This document shows positions 1 to 8,171 of a DNA stretch of 39,288 nt, piece after piece. The notes below the pieces were generated by a model. It did not search any database, was not told the DNA's origin, and was given only the letters and a program-made list of their open reading frames with translations. The DNA is taken from the IMG/VR virus record IMGVR_UViG_3300023176_005370, positions 1 through 39,288 of that record; one strand, written 5' to 3'. The translations under genes and the position numbers were made by a program. Each line of letters opens with the position of its first letter. Positions within the stretch are counted from its first letter, which is position 1. This stretch comes from a virus.

Positions 1-2
1 AG

Positions 3-308
3 GATCGTCTAGATACTTCAGCTGCGGGATACACTAAGTATCTTAAGATCACTATCGGCGACGGCTTAGGCTTAGTATCTAAGGAAGAAGTTCCTCAGTT
101 TCTAATGCTTATCCTTAGAGAAGATCCTGAGAGCGCTCTGTTCCTACGTGAGATCCTAACGGCTGCGGAAGGCGTATCTTCTGTAATCGATGCAGATCAT
201 ATGTCTGCGCTACGCGGTATCAAAGAGTTCTACGCAGAAGATCCTCGACTAGAGAATCTTCTTAATTTCACAGAGAAATATAACGAAGGGGAGTATCATG
301 GCGACTGA
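3..308 (+). CDS. Unknown protein, 5' end outside window
   Basis: The reading frame is open from the left edge, so this is the C-terminal 101 residues of a longer gene. The internal ATG at 105 has no convincing Shine-Dalgarno site and the coding frame continues upstream of it. The visible part is acidic and predicted helical, without a motif I recognise. Its end overlaps the next gene by 11 nt, so the two are probably translationally coupled in one plus-strand operon running to the terminator at 740. Function unknown. Confidence 0.6.
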   Translation, partial: DRLDTSAAGYTKYLKITIGDGLGLVSKEEVPQFLMLILREDPESALFLREILTAAEGVSSVIDADHMSALRGIKEFYAEDPRLENLLNFTEKYNEGEYHGD

Positions 309-525
309 AGATCATCTATGCGATGATTGTGGTGCAGGTCTTTTGAAAGAAATTTCTGATAATGTCAAGACCTATTACTACGCAATGGATATCTTGTCTT
401 CTCGCTACGCGGACGAGCTCGACGCTATTAAGGATGAAGTCCGAGATGATATAGTGTCCGGAAAACTATCAGTACGTAGCGTGATGGGCATACATAAATC
501 TCTAATGAAGTTGGTGACGTCATGA
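298..525 (+). CDS. Small unknown protein with one CxxC pair
   Basis: A 75-residue acidic protein. Its ATG follows GGGGAG about six bases upstream, inside the end of the preceding gene. A CDDC motif lies near residues 8-11, but there is no second cysteine pair, so a complete zinc finger is not visible unless the protein dimerises. The rest looks helical. It overlaps the next gene by 4 nt (ATGA). It belongs to a short plus-strand operon of small phage genes. Function unknown. Confidence 0.6.
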   Translation: MATEDHLCDDCGAGLLKEISDNVKTYYYAMDILSSRYADELDAIKDEVRDDIVSGKLSVRSVMGIHKSLMKLVTS

Positions 526-731
526 TAGAGCCTCATGAAGTTGAACTTGGCGAGAATCTTCCGGGAGCGCATACTGCGCATGCTCCAGGCCTAGACCAAG
601 CTGTACCAACCGAGCGTTCAAACTCCGATTACCAGGCTGACCACAAAATGGTGGATCAACTCATGGAAATATTCGATCGTTTTCAAAATGGCGAAACTCT
701 TGAGGATATCAAGATTTCGATGCTCGGCTAA
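522..731 (+). CDS. Small unknown protein
   Basis: A 69-residue protein starting in an ATGA overlap with the upstream gene. The N-terminal half is rich in Pro, His and Ala and looks disordered. The C-terminal half, around MVDQLMEIFDRFQNGE, is likely an amphipathic helix. It is the last gene of the operon: a strong hairpin terminator starts 9 nt after its stop. No family recognised. Confidence 0.55.
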   Translation: MIEPHEVELGENLPGAHTAHAPGLDQAVPTERSNSDYQADHKMVDQLMEIFDRFQNGETLEDIKISMLG

Positions 732-739
732 TCCCCAAC

Positions 740-760
740 AGGGCCTTCGGGCCCTTTTTT
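740..760 (+). terminator. Rho-independent terminator
   Basis: The stem AGGGCC / GGGCCC encloses a TTCG tetraloop and is followed by six T. It closes the small-gene operon ending at 731 and insulates it from the promoter at 786. Confidence 0.85.
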
Positions 761-785
761 AGTTTCAACAAGGATCAGTACTTTA

Positions 786-800
786 GGTATAAGTATAGTG
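786..800 (+). promoter_or_regulatory. Early-type promoter (TATAAGTATAGT class)
   Basis: The sequence GGTATAAGTATAGTG matches the motif found upstream of several other plus-strand genes (21033, 35034, 35722), except that the TG of the extended -10 is replaced. It lies about 35 nt upstream of the ATG at 834, directly after a terminator, so it probably drives that single gene. Confidence 0.65.
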
Positions 801-833
801 TAGTAATTATGAATTCTTGTGAGGAGAAATATA

Positions 834-1274
834 ATGAATGCATATAATCTAAGATTAATGAAGATAGCTAGTCTTCTTGAAGATATGAATAATCTAGATG
901 CGGAACCGCATATAGAAGCTATCGAGTCAGAAGTCATCAAGACGGCAGCAGGTACTTCACCCAACGTATGGAGTTTGGTTGGTATGGAGCTTGATAGTCT
1001 TAAATCTCCAGAAGTATCTGTAGGATTCGAATGTATCTATAATTTATTTATGGAGGCTCCGTGGAAAACCGGAGGCATTGAATTCACAGGAGATGATTGG
1101 AAATTCACTCTTAATGTGGAAGGGGAAAGCCTGGAGGTTATATTCCAGCCATGGGATGCGGAGATAGTGGAAGTGAAGTATAACGGAGAGCTCTTTAAGG
1201 CAAATCTTATTGAAGGAGATATTAGCGTGCTCTCAGGATTTTGTGAAATCTACATGGCCTTGAGGCTGATATAA
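834..1274 (+). CDS. Unknown 146-residue protein
   Basis: The start chosen is the ATG at 834, preceded by GAGGAG seven bases upstream; an upstream in-frame GTG at 819 would have no such site. The N-terminus contains LMKIAS and VIKTAA, resembling the K-x-A-S motif that recurs in this phage's head proteins. The C-terminal half looks like mixed beta structure. It is a monocistron between promoter 786 and a bidirectional terminator, opposite in direction to the tail genes. One speculative reading is an internal head protein with an N-terminal targeting peptide; nothing proves this. Confidence 0.65.
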   Translation: MNAYNLRLMKIASLLEDMNNLDAEPHIEAIESEVIKTAAGTSPNVWSLVGMELDSLKSPEVSVGFECIYNLFMEAPWKTGGIEFTGDDWKFTLNVEGESLEVIFQPWDAEIVEVKYNGELFKANLIEGDISVLSGFCEIYMALRLI

Positions 1275-1275
1275 A

Positions 1276-1299
1276 AAGAGGAGCTCTAGGCTCCTTTTT
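1276..1299. terminator. Bidirectional terminator between convergent genes
   Basis: The hairpin GGAGC-TCTAG-GCTCC is flanked by A-rich sequence on the left and T-rich sequence on the right, so it can act in both directions. It separates the plus-strand gene ending at 1274 from the PAAR gene ending at 1298 on the minus strand and probably marks the end of the tail operon. Confidence 0.75.
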
Positions 1300-1588
1300 A
1301 GTTCACGTTAACATTCGTGACTGCGCTCGCTATGATAGCGCCGCATGTTATATTACCTCCGGACTGTGCCATCGGTTTCCCATTGACGAATACTGTCGAA
1401 GATCCTTTAGCTACCGTTCCCGGGTGAGGCGGAGATAAAGGATGTGCATGGGGTTGAATAGAATCGCCTACAACGACTGCGCCCTTTGCATTAACCATAA
1501 CGTCTGTCGAAGAGGCTATTACAGTAGTCGGGGCTGTCGCTCCGCACTCAACCCCTACCTGAGTTCCATCATTAACTGCTGCAGGCAT
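1298..1588 (-). CDS. PAAR-domain spike-tip protein
   Basis: A 96-residue protein of the size and composition of phage and type VI secretion PAAR proteins, which form a sharp zinc-binding cone on the trimeric spike and pierce the host envelope. Visible features are His-rich HAHPLSPPHPGT around residues 47-58 and the VFVNGKPMAQSGGNITCG segment (about residues 66-83) typical of PAAR repeats; these His and Cys residues are likely metal ligands. It is the last gene of the tail module, two genes after the gpV-like spike, as expected for its partner. Confidence 0.85.
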   Translation of the reverse strand: MPAAVNDGTQVGVECGATAPTTVIASSTDVMVNAKGAVVVGDSIQPHAHPLSPPHPGTVAKGSSTVFVNGKPMAQSGGNITCGAIIASAVTNVNVN

Positions 1589-1596
1589 ATACCCTC

Positions 1597-2094
1597 CTAT
1601 AGATTACTGTCTACATCTGCTTTAAGTGCCCAGAAGTCTGGATGAATCGTATCAGTTATCTTAAAAACATCTGTACCTTTAGCTCCAGATACTGTATGAG
1701 TCCAGTCGACTTCTATCGTATAAGTATGCGTACGTTCTTTAATAGTAGGCGGCTTGATATCTATAACAGTGGCATCCTCCGGTACAGGTTCTGTCCTGGC
1801 TGCTTCATATGCTTCTATAGATGCTGCAGTGAATACAGTGCCACCCTTCTCTTCAATCCACTTGACCTCTTCCAGAATCATATCTGCCGAATAAGCATCT
1901 CCTACCGAAGCAGGAGGAGGTGCATCTGGTACGCAACTAGGAGGAGGAGTATAGACCAGGGAGTGAGTAGGAGTTGTATTCTCTGTAACAGGTTTAGGTT
2001 TAAACTCCCCGCCCGCTGCAAGAGCAGGTTCTGCGTCTACTACCGGGTTAGGTCCATAAGATCCGGAAGTTGTTATAGCCATAACTCCTGCCAT
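1597..2094 (-). CDS. Putative tail/baseplate protein, unknown
   Basis: A 165-residue protein between the spike and the PAAR tip, with GGAGG five bases before its ATG. The N-terminal third is rich in Pro, Gly and Ala, including YTPPPSCVPDAPPPA, and looks extended. The C-terminal part, with HTYTIEVDWTHTVSG, is predicted beta. It probably belongs to the central spike or baseplate because of its position. No family recognised. Confidence 0.6.
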   Translation of the reverse strand: MAGVMAITTSGSYGPNPVVDAEPALAAGGEFKPKPVTENTTPTHSLVYTPPPSCVPDAPPPASVGDAYSADMILEEVKWIEEKGGTVFTAASIEAYEAARTEPVPEDATVIDIKPPTIKERTHTYTIEVDWTHTVSGAKGTDVFKITDTIHPDFWALKADVDSNL

Positions 2095-2102
2095 AGTGCC
2101 TC

Positions 2103-3218
2103 CTAGTTCAAGTTGATGGTTGTGGCCGATAGGTTCATATTACCGGAAGCACTCATATTAAGATCTCCTGTAACATCAATCGTCGTCGCTCCACCATATG
2201 TCATATTGCATGCGCCTGCAGTATTCACCGTAAGCGTTCCGTCTGCTGCTATCGTAATAGTCGCCTGACCGTCTGCATCGATAATAACGCCGGTCGCATC
2301 ACCCTTCACTTTAACCTTATCGTCTTTACTCCATTCGAACCCATCCTTATCGGAAGTAAACTTAACGTTCACTGCCGCGTCTGCAGGATCTACTACTTCA
2401 CGATATTCTTTACCGTGTACATCTAGGGTGCGAGTAGAAGTGGTCGCATCGTCATCGTTATGAGTGTACTCTTTTGATATAACGTCTGCATCATCTGCTA
2501 TGCCGGGCGCCGTAGGGAATGCATCGGCAGTAATAGACGCATAGCCTTTACCGATTGTTTCGCCCATAGCGACATTACCCTCTAGACGAGTAAGGCTAGG
2601 TTTTTCAGTTCGAGATCTTTCTGGGTTACGATAAATTTCACGGAGCGTATATACATTGCCGCGAATAGAAGTCTTATAGGTAGAATCAACGTCTGTGAAA
2701 TGTTCAGCGTTGCGAGATACGGTACGGAATAGGTCGCCGAAACGAGATAGGATAATCTGAGAGAGAGAGGAAGCTTTCGCTACGAAGGAACCTCCGCGAA
2801 GTAATCCAAATAGACCACCACCGTCGGAAGTGAAGACTTGGTCTCCTACACGTTGATCGCGTGGAGTACCGGGACCTCTACGGGCATCATTAATGCCTGC
2901 ATCGGTATAGTCGGCTATATCCTCTTCATCCACATCTTGTTTAGCTATGTTCGGCCGTTTAAGTAGTCCAGCTGAATCTGAAAGGATAGAACCTGTAATT
3001 ATAGGGGCTCCGGTGGAAATATCCACCAGAACGTTATCCCCTTCCATAGGAGGTGTACTCTGACCTGTGCCCGAGCTTCCTCCTACAGGTATACCCCATC
3101 GTACATTAGTATAGATTTCATCTTGATAGCCAATGCACTTACAGACGCCACGTACTAAATCTACGGCTGTAACCGTCGCGTACCTAACAGTACCTGTAGG
3201 GTTATAAATGTTTTCCAT
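2103..3218 (-). CDS. Baseplate spike protein, gpV / gp5-C-like
   Basis: A 371-residue protein. The N-terminal region (about residues 8-80) has the OB-fold pattern of gpV/gp5-type hubs, with ATVTAVD, then GIPVGGSSGTGQ, MEGDNVLVDI and GAPIITGSI. The C-terminal 80 residues are short alternating-hydrophobic repeats (DADGQATITI, ADGTLTVNT, DVTGDLNMSASGNMNLSA), the signature of a triple-stranded beta-helix needle. The trimer would pierce the outer membrane and carry the PAAR tip encoded two genes downstream. No lysozyme domain is visible, unlike T4 gp5. Its start overlaps the stop of the tube gene. Confidence 0.85.
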   Translation of the reverse strand: MENIYNPTGTVRYATVTAVDLVRGVCKCIGYQDEIYTNVRWGIPVGGSSGTGQSTPPMEGDNVLVDISTGAPIITGSILSDSAGLLKRPNIAKQDVDEEDIADYTDAGINDARRGPGTPRDQRVGDQVFTSDGGGLFGLLRGGSFVAKASSLSQIILSRFGDLFRTVSRNAEHFTDVDSTYKTSIRGNVYTLREIYRNPERSRTEKPSLTRLEGNVAMGETIGKGYASITADAFPTAPGIADDADVISKEYTHNDDDATTSTRTLDVHGKEYREVVDPADAAVNVKFTSDKDGFEWSKDDKVKVKGDATGVIIDADGQATITIAADGTLTVNTAGACNMTYGGATTIDVTGDLNMSASGNMNLSATTINLN

Positions 3219-3901
3219 TAGCCAATTGCCACTGGTACTGCACGGTCATACATGATGCCTACATTCTCAGAAATGATAGGAGCCTGCGCCTGTACGTTGA
3301 ATTGGAAATTGGTTAACATGCAGTACTCTAAGTAAGCCGCACCTACGATGTTACCGTTAAGGTCGCCGCTTCCAGATTGTCCCTTAGTTTTGAAAACCAT
3401 TAGGATACCGAAAGGTAGGTTGTGAGCTTCAGAGTCTAAGTTCATCCACATATCAGATGCTCCAGGTGCCTTAGTACCTTCTGCATTGATGAAGTAGTTA
3501 GAATCTTTACCCTGACCGGTCTCCATGTCATAAGCTTCGCTAGCGATAGTCTTAAGAAGAGAAGAATGGTCTGCCAACATAGAGTTAAGCATTACTTGTT
3601 GTTGAGATTTACCACGAGTGAAGAACGTACGGTTAGAACCGATTTCATACAGAGGCTGTAAAGAAGCGTTCTGAGAGAAACTTACGTTATCAACAAGGCC
3701 CATTGGATGTAGGCGCTCTACGTCATCCGCTACTGCGGAGAAGCGGGCAGGGCCCGCAAACAATAGAGTGGTATCAGGAGTTACTGACCCCTGGGAAAAG
3801 CGTTCGTAGCCGTCACCGGAAGCAAGACGATCTACATATTCGCCTTTCCAGTCCCAACCAGCAGCTACGCCGCTAACATCAGAAGTTACACCTAATGCCA
3901 T
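3218..3901 (-). CDS. Tail tube protein
   Basis: A 227-residue protein placed immediately downstream of the sheath, the usual location of the contractile tail tube. The ATG follows AGGAGAT. Length and mixed alpha/beta composition fit the gp19-like tube fold: a central alpha segment (QQQVMLNSMLADHSSLLKTI) flanked by beta regions, ending in strands such as YCMLTNFQFNVQAQAP. It would stack as hexamers inside the sheath. Assigned from context and general features rather than a strong motif. Confidence 0.75.
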   Translation of the reverse strand: MALGVTSDVSGVAAGWDWKGEYVDRLASGDGYERFSQGSVTPDTTLLFAGPARFSAVADDVERLHPMGLVDNVSFSQNASLQPLYEIGSNRTFFTRGKSQQQVMLNSMLADHSSLLKTIASEAYDMETGQGKDSNYFINAEGTKAPGASDMWMNLDSEAHNLPFGILMVFKTKGQSGSGDLNGNIVGAAYLEYCMLTNFQFNVQAQAPIISENVGIMYDRAVPVAIG

Positions 3902-3912
3902 TTGTTATCTCC

Positions 3913-5973
3913 TTAGATTACTAGGTAAACGTTAGTGTAGTTGTTAGGATCTGCGATGCCGATACCTAGTTCTACATCAACTGCGTCCTTGCTTGTTGCA
4001 TTCTGTTCGATGCGAACGATATCGCACTTAGTAAGAGGAGCACCAACTTTAGGAAGCTTACGCGCTTTCATTGACTCGCCAGCAGAAAGAACTGTTTGGC
4101 GGATAGTCTGGATAGTATCCGGAGTAATGTTCCAGGTACCGATGAACGGCGCCAGGATATCCTTGAAGTAGTAGGATACATAATCCCAGTTCTTAACCTT
4201 AAGGATCTCACGGTACTCAAGTACAGACATGTCTGTGGTCAGAGCGTGACGGCAGAAAGGAGCAGTTCCTTTGGCGTTCTGTACGTACAAAGTAGTACCA
4301 CCGCCGGCCATCATGTTTAATTGATCTTCAGTAAAGTAGAAGTTACCGTGAACTAAATCGCCGATACCTGCTACTGTAGTGTTGGTGAAACCGGTTTGAG
4401 CCGGTAGACCCGAACCTTGACCAGCTACGCCGCACAATAGGTAGTAACCTGGGATTTCAGTATCAACACCGTTGAACTCTTTCATTACGGTTCCCGGGAA
4501 GTTAACTACACGCTTATTAGCGAATGCCTTAGAAGCGCCTTCGATACGCTGAGCTTGCTCAAGCTTGCTCTGAGAACGTTCGATGTAGAACGTAACACCT
4601 GCTTCACCGGTAGTACCGATGGCACCGATCAATCCGATCTTCTGGTTGTTAACTACAGAACCAACTTGGTAACGACCCGGTGTACCCGCAGTAGAGTCGT
4701 CGGTAATTACCAACCAATCACCTTCATTCACATCTGCGATGAAAGTACCTGAAGTATATACAAGTTCATTGTCTGCTGCTGCATCTACGCTTGCGCCAGT
4801 CATCGGATTATCTTCAGTACCAACTACAGGGATAACCGGTAGTACCTCAGTATTTACCAATGCCATACGCCAGTTACCTGAAGTAGGTAGAGAGCGTGCG
4901 TCAACATGAGCCTTAGCTGCAGTGTGAACTTCAGGATTAGTCGTTAATGGAGTAATCCAGAATAGAGTCTGTGCTTCTGCCAATTCGAATGCTTTAGTAT
5001 AAGCCGCAGCTTCATCTAAAGTAGGATCTAGAGCGATGCAGTATACTGCAGTTCCGCCAGAATTAGCTAGAGCAATACTTACCCCTAAACCTAGAGGGTT
5101 AGATAGATCAGCAGTACCAAGCTTAGAACCTAGGTCAGTCACATCGTTTACTACAGTAACGTTGCTATCTAGGTCACCGCGCTGCGCACGATAGCCTGCG
5201 TGTACAGTGATTTCTGTGTCAGTCGCTGCACCGGCTTCTGCACCTGCCGCCACTACGTAATCGCTAGATACACCGTAAGGGTTGACAGTAGAAGCACCTG
5301 TGATAGTAACGAAGTCAGAACCGGAGGCATTACCTACAGAGTAGTTCGTTCCGTCATCATCTAGTGAGCCAGTTACATCTAAGTAAGCGTACTTACGGAA
5401 TACGCTGATTACTGCATTGCTGATCTCTTGAGAAAGAGGATCTGCTAGAGTGATAGTGTTAGTAGCATAGTCTACTTTATATACACTAGTATACTCGGTT
5501 AGTGTTCCGTTAGAAACTCGAACTAGGTCGCCTGCCTGAACGTGCTCACCTGAACCATCCGGAAGGATAGTACCGATAGCGCCGCTAGTGGCTAATCCGA
5601 AAGTATCTGAAAGAACGAATTCAAAGCTTCCTAGGCTTAGAGTAGCCGGAGTAGTACGATATGTCACTACGTATGGGTTGGCTAGATACGCGTGGATAGG
5701 GTATTCTGTGCCAGCCATTACGCTGTCGATTACCTGTCCAGCAAAAGATGAATTCGGGTTGAATACGATCTGTAGGTTAGTTAGGTCGGCCCAAGATGCA
5801 ATCGGGTCGCCTGCTACAGAATTCGATAGTGAAGTAGAGTCGTTAGGATCTACCGTCACAGTATTGTATAGAGGCCCGATAATACATGCAGGTAGCGATG
5901 GATTCAGCTGAGGTGCGCCCCCAGAATTAGCCAGCTCTTGGTAAACCTGCACTATAGGTTTTACATAAGCCAT
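3913..5973 (-). CDS. Contractile tail sheath protein
   Basis: A 686-residue protein. The N-terminus (PIVQVYQELANSGGAPQL) resembles sheath N-terminal arms. The C-terminal 150 residues carry the conserved sheath core: an NVRR-like region with KVKNWDYVSYYFKDILAPF, then WNITPDTIQTIRQTVLSAGE, a KCDIVRIEQN strand and a terminal VELGIGIADPNNYTNVYLVI arm used for handshake contacts. The middle is a variable surface insertion, common in large phages. It sits between the tail terminator-like gene and the tube. AGGAG lies before the ATG. Confident family call. Confidence 0.92.
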   Translation of the reverse strand: MAYVKPIVQVYQELANSGGAPQLNPSLPACIIGPLYNTVTVDPNDSTSLSNSVAGDPIASWADLTNLQIVFNPNSSFAGQVIDSVMAGTEYPIHAYLANPYVVTYRTTPATLSLGSFEFVLSDTFGLATSGAIGTILPDGSGEHVQAGDLVRVSNGTLTEYTSVYKVDYATNTITLADPLSQEISNAVISVFRKYAYLDVTGSLDDDGTNYSVGNASGSDFVTITGASTVNPYGVSSDYVVAAGAEAGAATDTEITVHAGYRAQRGDLDSNVTVVNDVTDLGSKLGTADLSNPLGLGVSIALANSGGTAVYCIALDPTLDEAAAYTKAFELAEAQTLFWITPLTTNPEVHTAAKAHVDARSLPTSGNWRMALVNTEVLPVIPVVGTEDNPMTGASVDAAADNELVYTSGTFIADVNEGDWLVITDDSTAGTPGRYQVGSVVNNQKIGLIGAIGTTGEAGVTFYIERSQSKLEQAQRIEGASKAFANKRVVNFPGTVMKEFNGVDTEIPGYYLLCGVAGQGSGLPAQTGFTNTTVAGIGDLVHGNFYFTEDQLNMMAGGGTTLYVQNAKGTAPFCRHALTTDMSVLEYREILKVKNWDYVSYYFKDILAPFIGTWNITPDTIQTIRQTVLSAGESMKARKLPKVGAPLTKCDIVRIEQNATSKDAVDVELGIGIADPNNYTNVYLVI

Positions 5974-5981
5974 ATATGCTC

Positions 5982-6560
5982 CTATGTTTTAGTTAACTGA
6001 TTGAAGATATGGTTTATCTTGATTAGATCGCCGGATACCTGCCAATGATCTTCTACAATAAACGGTATGTTAATAGTGATTTTAAACTTCTCAGTGTCCT
6101 CTCGATCCATCATACATTCCGATACGGAAAGCTGTTTCGCGAAGGCCTGGAAGCCGAACTGTTTCTCAATATAAGGTTTGGACCAGCAGATAAATCTACG
6201 AGTAAACTCAGCTACTTCTTCACAAGTACCTTCTTGACGAGCCTCTACAATTATATTGATGGTGCCTTGGATGTCCTGACGGTGCTTACGAGAACCACCG
6301 CGAGCAATTCCTCCATTGATCGTCTCATTCAGATTATCGGATAGAGACAGAGTCTGAGTCATTGCAGCACCTCGTTGTACAAGAACTCTAGCGGTCTTAT
6401 GCCGATCGGAGTCCTTATGAAGGTCATTGACCGTTCCAATATCTATTTTAGATTGTTTCCTGTCCGAATTCCAGGCGAAGTTCTCTCCGCCGTACTCTGC
6501 GAACATGGCCTGTAGTGCATCCCGAATGAATGTCACTACATGCAGCGGTGTGTACATCAT
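5982..6560 (-). CDS. Putative tail terminator / neck protein
   Basis: A 192-residue protein directly upstream of the sheath, where tail completion or terminator proteins usually lie. It starts with two consecutive Met codons; either may be used. The pattern fits such proteins: an N-terminal helix (VVTFIRDALQAMFAEYG), then beta segments with DIQGTINIIVEAR and a C-terminal KFKITINIPFIVEDHW. Its start overlaps the upstream gene's stop by 4 nt. The exact role, terminator or sheath stabiliser, is an inference from order. Confidence 0.6.
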   Translation of the reverse strand: MMYTPLHVVTFIRDALQAMFAEYGGENFAWNSDRKQSKIDIGTVNDLHKDSDRHKTARVLVQRGAAMTQTLSLSDNLNETINGGIARGGSRKHRQDIQGTINIIVEARQEGTCEEVAEFTRRFICWSKPYIEKQFGFQAFAKQLSVSECMMDREDTEKFKITINIPFIVEDHWQVSGDLIKINHIFNQLTKT

Positions 6561-6829
6561 GATTTAGTCCTCGCTTTAGCAGCAAGTTCGCTAGCGATGT
6601 ATCCTCCGGCTCCGATAGCTCCTCCTACTCCTAATCCAAGGAGTACCTTACTCCTCATACCTAGTTTCGGCTTAGGTGCCGGTTTCGGTTTTGGCGCCGC
6701 CTTGGGTGCCGGCTCAGGTTTAGTCTCACGGGCCTTATCGGCAAGCTTTTTCTTCTTGCCAGGAGGATACGCTCCCTTCGAGTTGACCTTCTTCATGACC
6801 GCACCCTTACGTTTTCTATTTGCAGGCAT
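6557..6829 (-). CDS. Small basic Pro/Ala/Lys protein with a hydrophobic segment
   Basis: A 90-residue protein. The N-terminal half is very basic (MPANRKRKG, PPGKKKK), followed by a repetitive PAPKAAPKPKPAPKPK stretch and then a Gly/Ala-rich hydrophobic stretch (VLLGLGVGGAIGAGGYIAS) that could cross a membrane. Several other small proteins in this window (19669, 30198, 13723) also carry a short Gly/Ala hydrophobic segment. It is embedded in the neck genes and so late-expressed. Function unknown; a virion-internal or injected protein is possible. Confidence 0.6.
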   Translation of the reverse strand: MPANRKRKGAVMKKVNSKGAYPPGKKKKLADKARETKPEPAPKAAPKPKPAPKPKLGMRSKVLLGLGVGGAIGAGGYIASELAAKARTKS

Positions 6830-6838
6830 GCGGCCTCC

Positions 6839-7720
6839 TTAATGATGAACGTGTGGTTGTCGGGTTAGTATATCCTTAGTATCTTCTCGATTAGCTAAGG
6901 TCTGCTCGATGGCATCTTTACTCAATTCCTTTAGGACGAACTGCTGTCTTACCGTATTGGTTAGCATCTCAGTCGTACCTTGATGCCCTTCTACTCGATA
7001 CACTTTACGATCAGGAACTCGTACTATCATGGCCCGCGGGGATATACTCGGAAACGAGATAGTCCATGCGGTTATCATGATATTCTCCGATATACCGAAG
7101 TAAGCTGCATCTGCTCGTTTGTCAGTAGGATTATACTGAAGGAGCGTTCGCATTCCTGTATGGTATCCGCCTTCAAATCCTGTACCGTAGCAATGCTCGC
7201 AGTGGTCATTCATGACTTTCTGATGGACGTCGTCCCAGCAGTGCGGGCATCTCGGTCCAAAGGTCTTCGGAATGAATATGATAGATTCTACACCTACGAA
7301 TTTATCCAGAAGGAGGACCTCTCGTCTCTGTATATTACGGAAACGTCTACCCTGCCATGCCGGTATATCATTCTCCGGTGCTTTAGGATAACTTCTAAAG
7401 ATTCGGCCATCTGGATAAGATACTTCTATAGTATAATACTGGTCTGCTACGTTGCTGTCTGAATCCATCCTCTCGGTTGTGTAGAAAGGATCTGTAATAG
7501 GAGATCCTGTAACTGCTCGGAAAGGGCCGAGTTCAGACATGGATGAGTATACCTTAAAGGTAGGTACTTGACCTAAGTCGTCCGGAGGAACGTCCCATTC
7601 TATATATACCGATTTCTTCCAATCAGGGAACAGGCGAACCTCCATAGGTAGATACTCAACCGCGTAAGGCTGGGTATCTACTTCAATGAATCGAGTCCAG
7701 TCAAAATTTAGACTTAACAT
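6839..7720 (-). CDS. Virion structural protein with zinc-ribbon motif
   Basis: A 293-residue protein. The N-terminal 110 residues look beta-rich, fibronectin III-like (VYIEWDVPPDDLG, FKVYSSMSELGPF, YYTIEVSYPDG). The middle contains two pairs, CPHCWDD and CEHCYGTGFEGG, about 17 residues apart, resembling a DnaJ-type zinc knuckle that probably stabilises the fold. The C-terminus ends HVHH. It lies between the connector-like gene and the small basic gene in the neck region, so a head-tail joining role is plausible. No named family recognised. Confidence 0.65.
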   Translation of the reverse strand: MLSLNFDWTRFIEVDTQPYAVEYLPMEVRLFPDWKKSVYIEWDVPPDDLGQVPTFKVYSSMSELGPFRAVTGSPITDPFYTTERMDSDSNVADQYYTIEVSYPDGRIFRSYPKAPENDIPAWQGRRFRNIQRREVLLLDKFVGVESIIFIPKTFGPRCPHCWDDVHQKVMNDHCEHCYGTGFEGGYHTGMRTLLQYNPTDKRADAAYFGISENIMITAWTISFPSISPRAMIVRVPDRKVYRVEGHQGTTEMLTNTVRQQFVLKELSKDAIEQTLANREDTKDILTRQPHVHH

Positions 7721-7729
7721 GTAGACTCC

Positions 7730-8164
7730 TTACCAGGTAGGGAATGTGGCGTAATCCGTACGCACTTCACTCCATGCCGATTCTAAGTTCATAGATACTT
7801 TAAGGTCTTTAGCTGCAGCCCTAAACATAGACTCATATAACTGAGACATCTGAACGTAGAACTGATAACGCTCCTCGATAGGTACAGTTAATCCTCCATC
7901 CGAATAAGACATCTGATTCCTAGCTGCGAGGGCAGTTTGACCTATGTATAGGTGCATTAACGTTCCGTATAACACTACCGCTTTACTTCGTATGTCGGCA
8001 AGCTCAGTAGATGTTAATGGAGGAATCGTATTGAAACTATCTACAGCTAGGGTAATGGCCAAGTTGATTCGAGCATCGGTAAACTCTTCTGCATCCAGAA
8101 GATGGTTGTTCTCGATAGAGTCGGCAAGATACTGCCTGACTTCTTCAGGTGTTAGATCGGCCAT
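7730..8164 (-). CDS. Putative head-tail connector/adaptor protein
   Basis: A 144-residue, mostly helical protein starting MADLTPEEVRQYLADSI, a common opening in head-tail adaptors (gp6/gp15-like). Helical stretches include NLAITLAVDSFNTIPP and SKAVVLYGTLMHLYIG. It lies between the capsid-side genes and the neck/tail-side genes, which matches an adaptor seated under the portal. AGGAG-like sequence precedes the ATG poorly; the start rests on the conserved-looking N-terminus. Assignment by size, helicity and order. Confidence 0.6.
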   Translation of the reverse strand: MADLTPEEVRQYLADSIENNHLLDAEEFTDARINLAITLAVDSFNTIPPLTSTELADIRSKAVVLYGTLMHLYIGQTALAARNQMSYSDGGLTVPIEERYQFYVQMSQLYESMFRAAAKDLKVSMNLESAWSEVRTDYATFPTW

Positions 8165-8171
8165 TTTTAGA

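Noticed and set aside
786-800. T4 late promoter (TATAAATA)
   Set aside because: The motif is TATAAGTA, mostly within a TGnTATAAG extended -10 and in front of early-type genes, not structural genes.
1642-2106. A long plus-strand open frame antisense to the 165-residue tail gene
   Set aside because: Its product is Cys/Arg/Ser-rich without ribosome site, and the minus-strand gene fits the operon.
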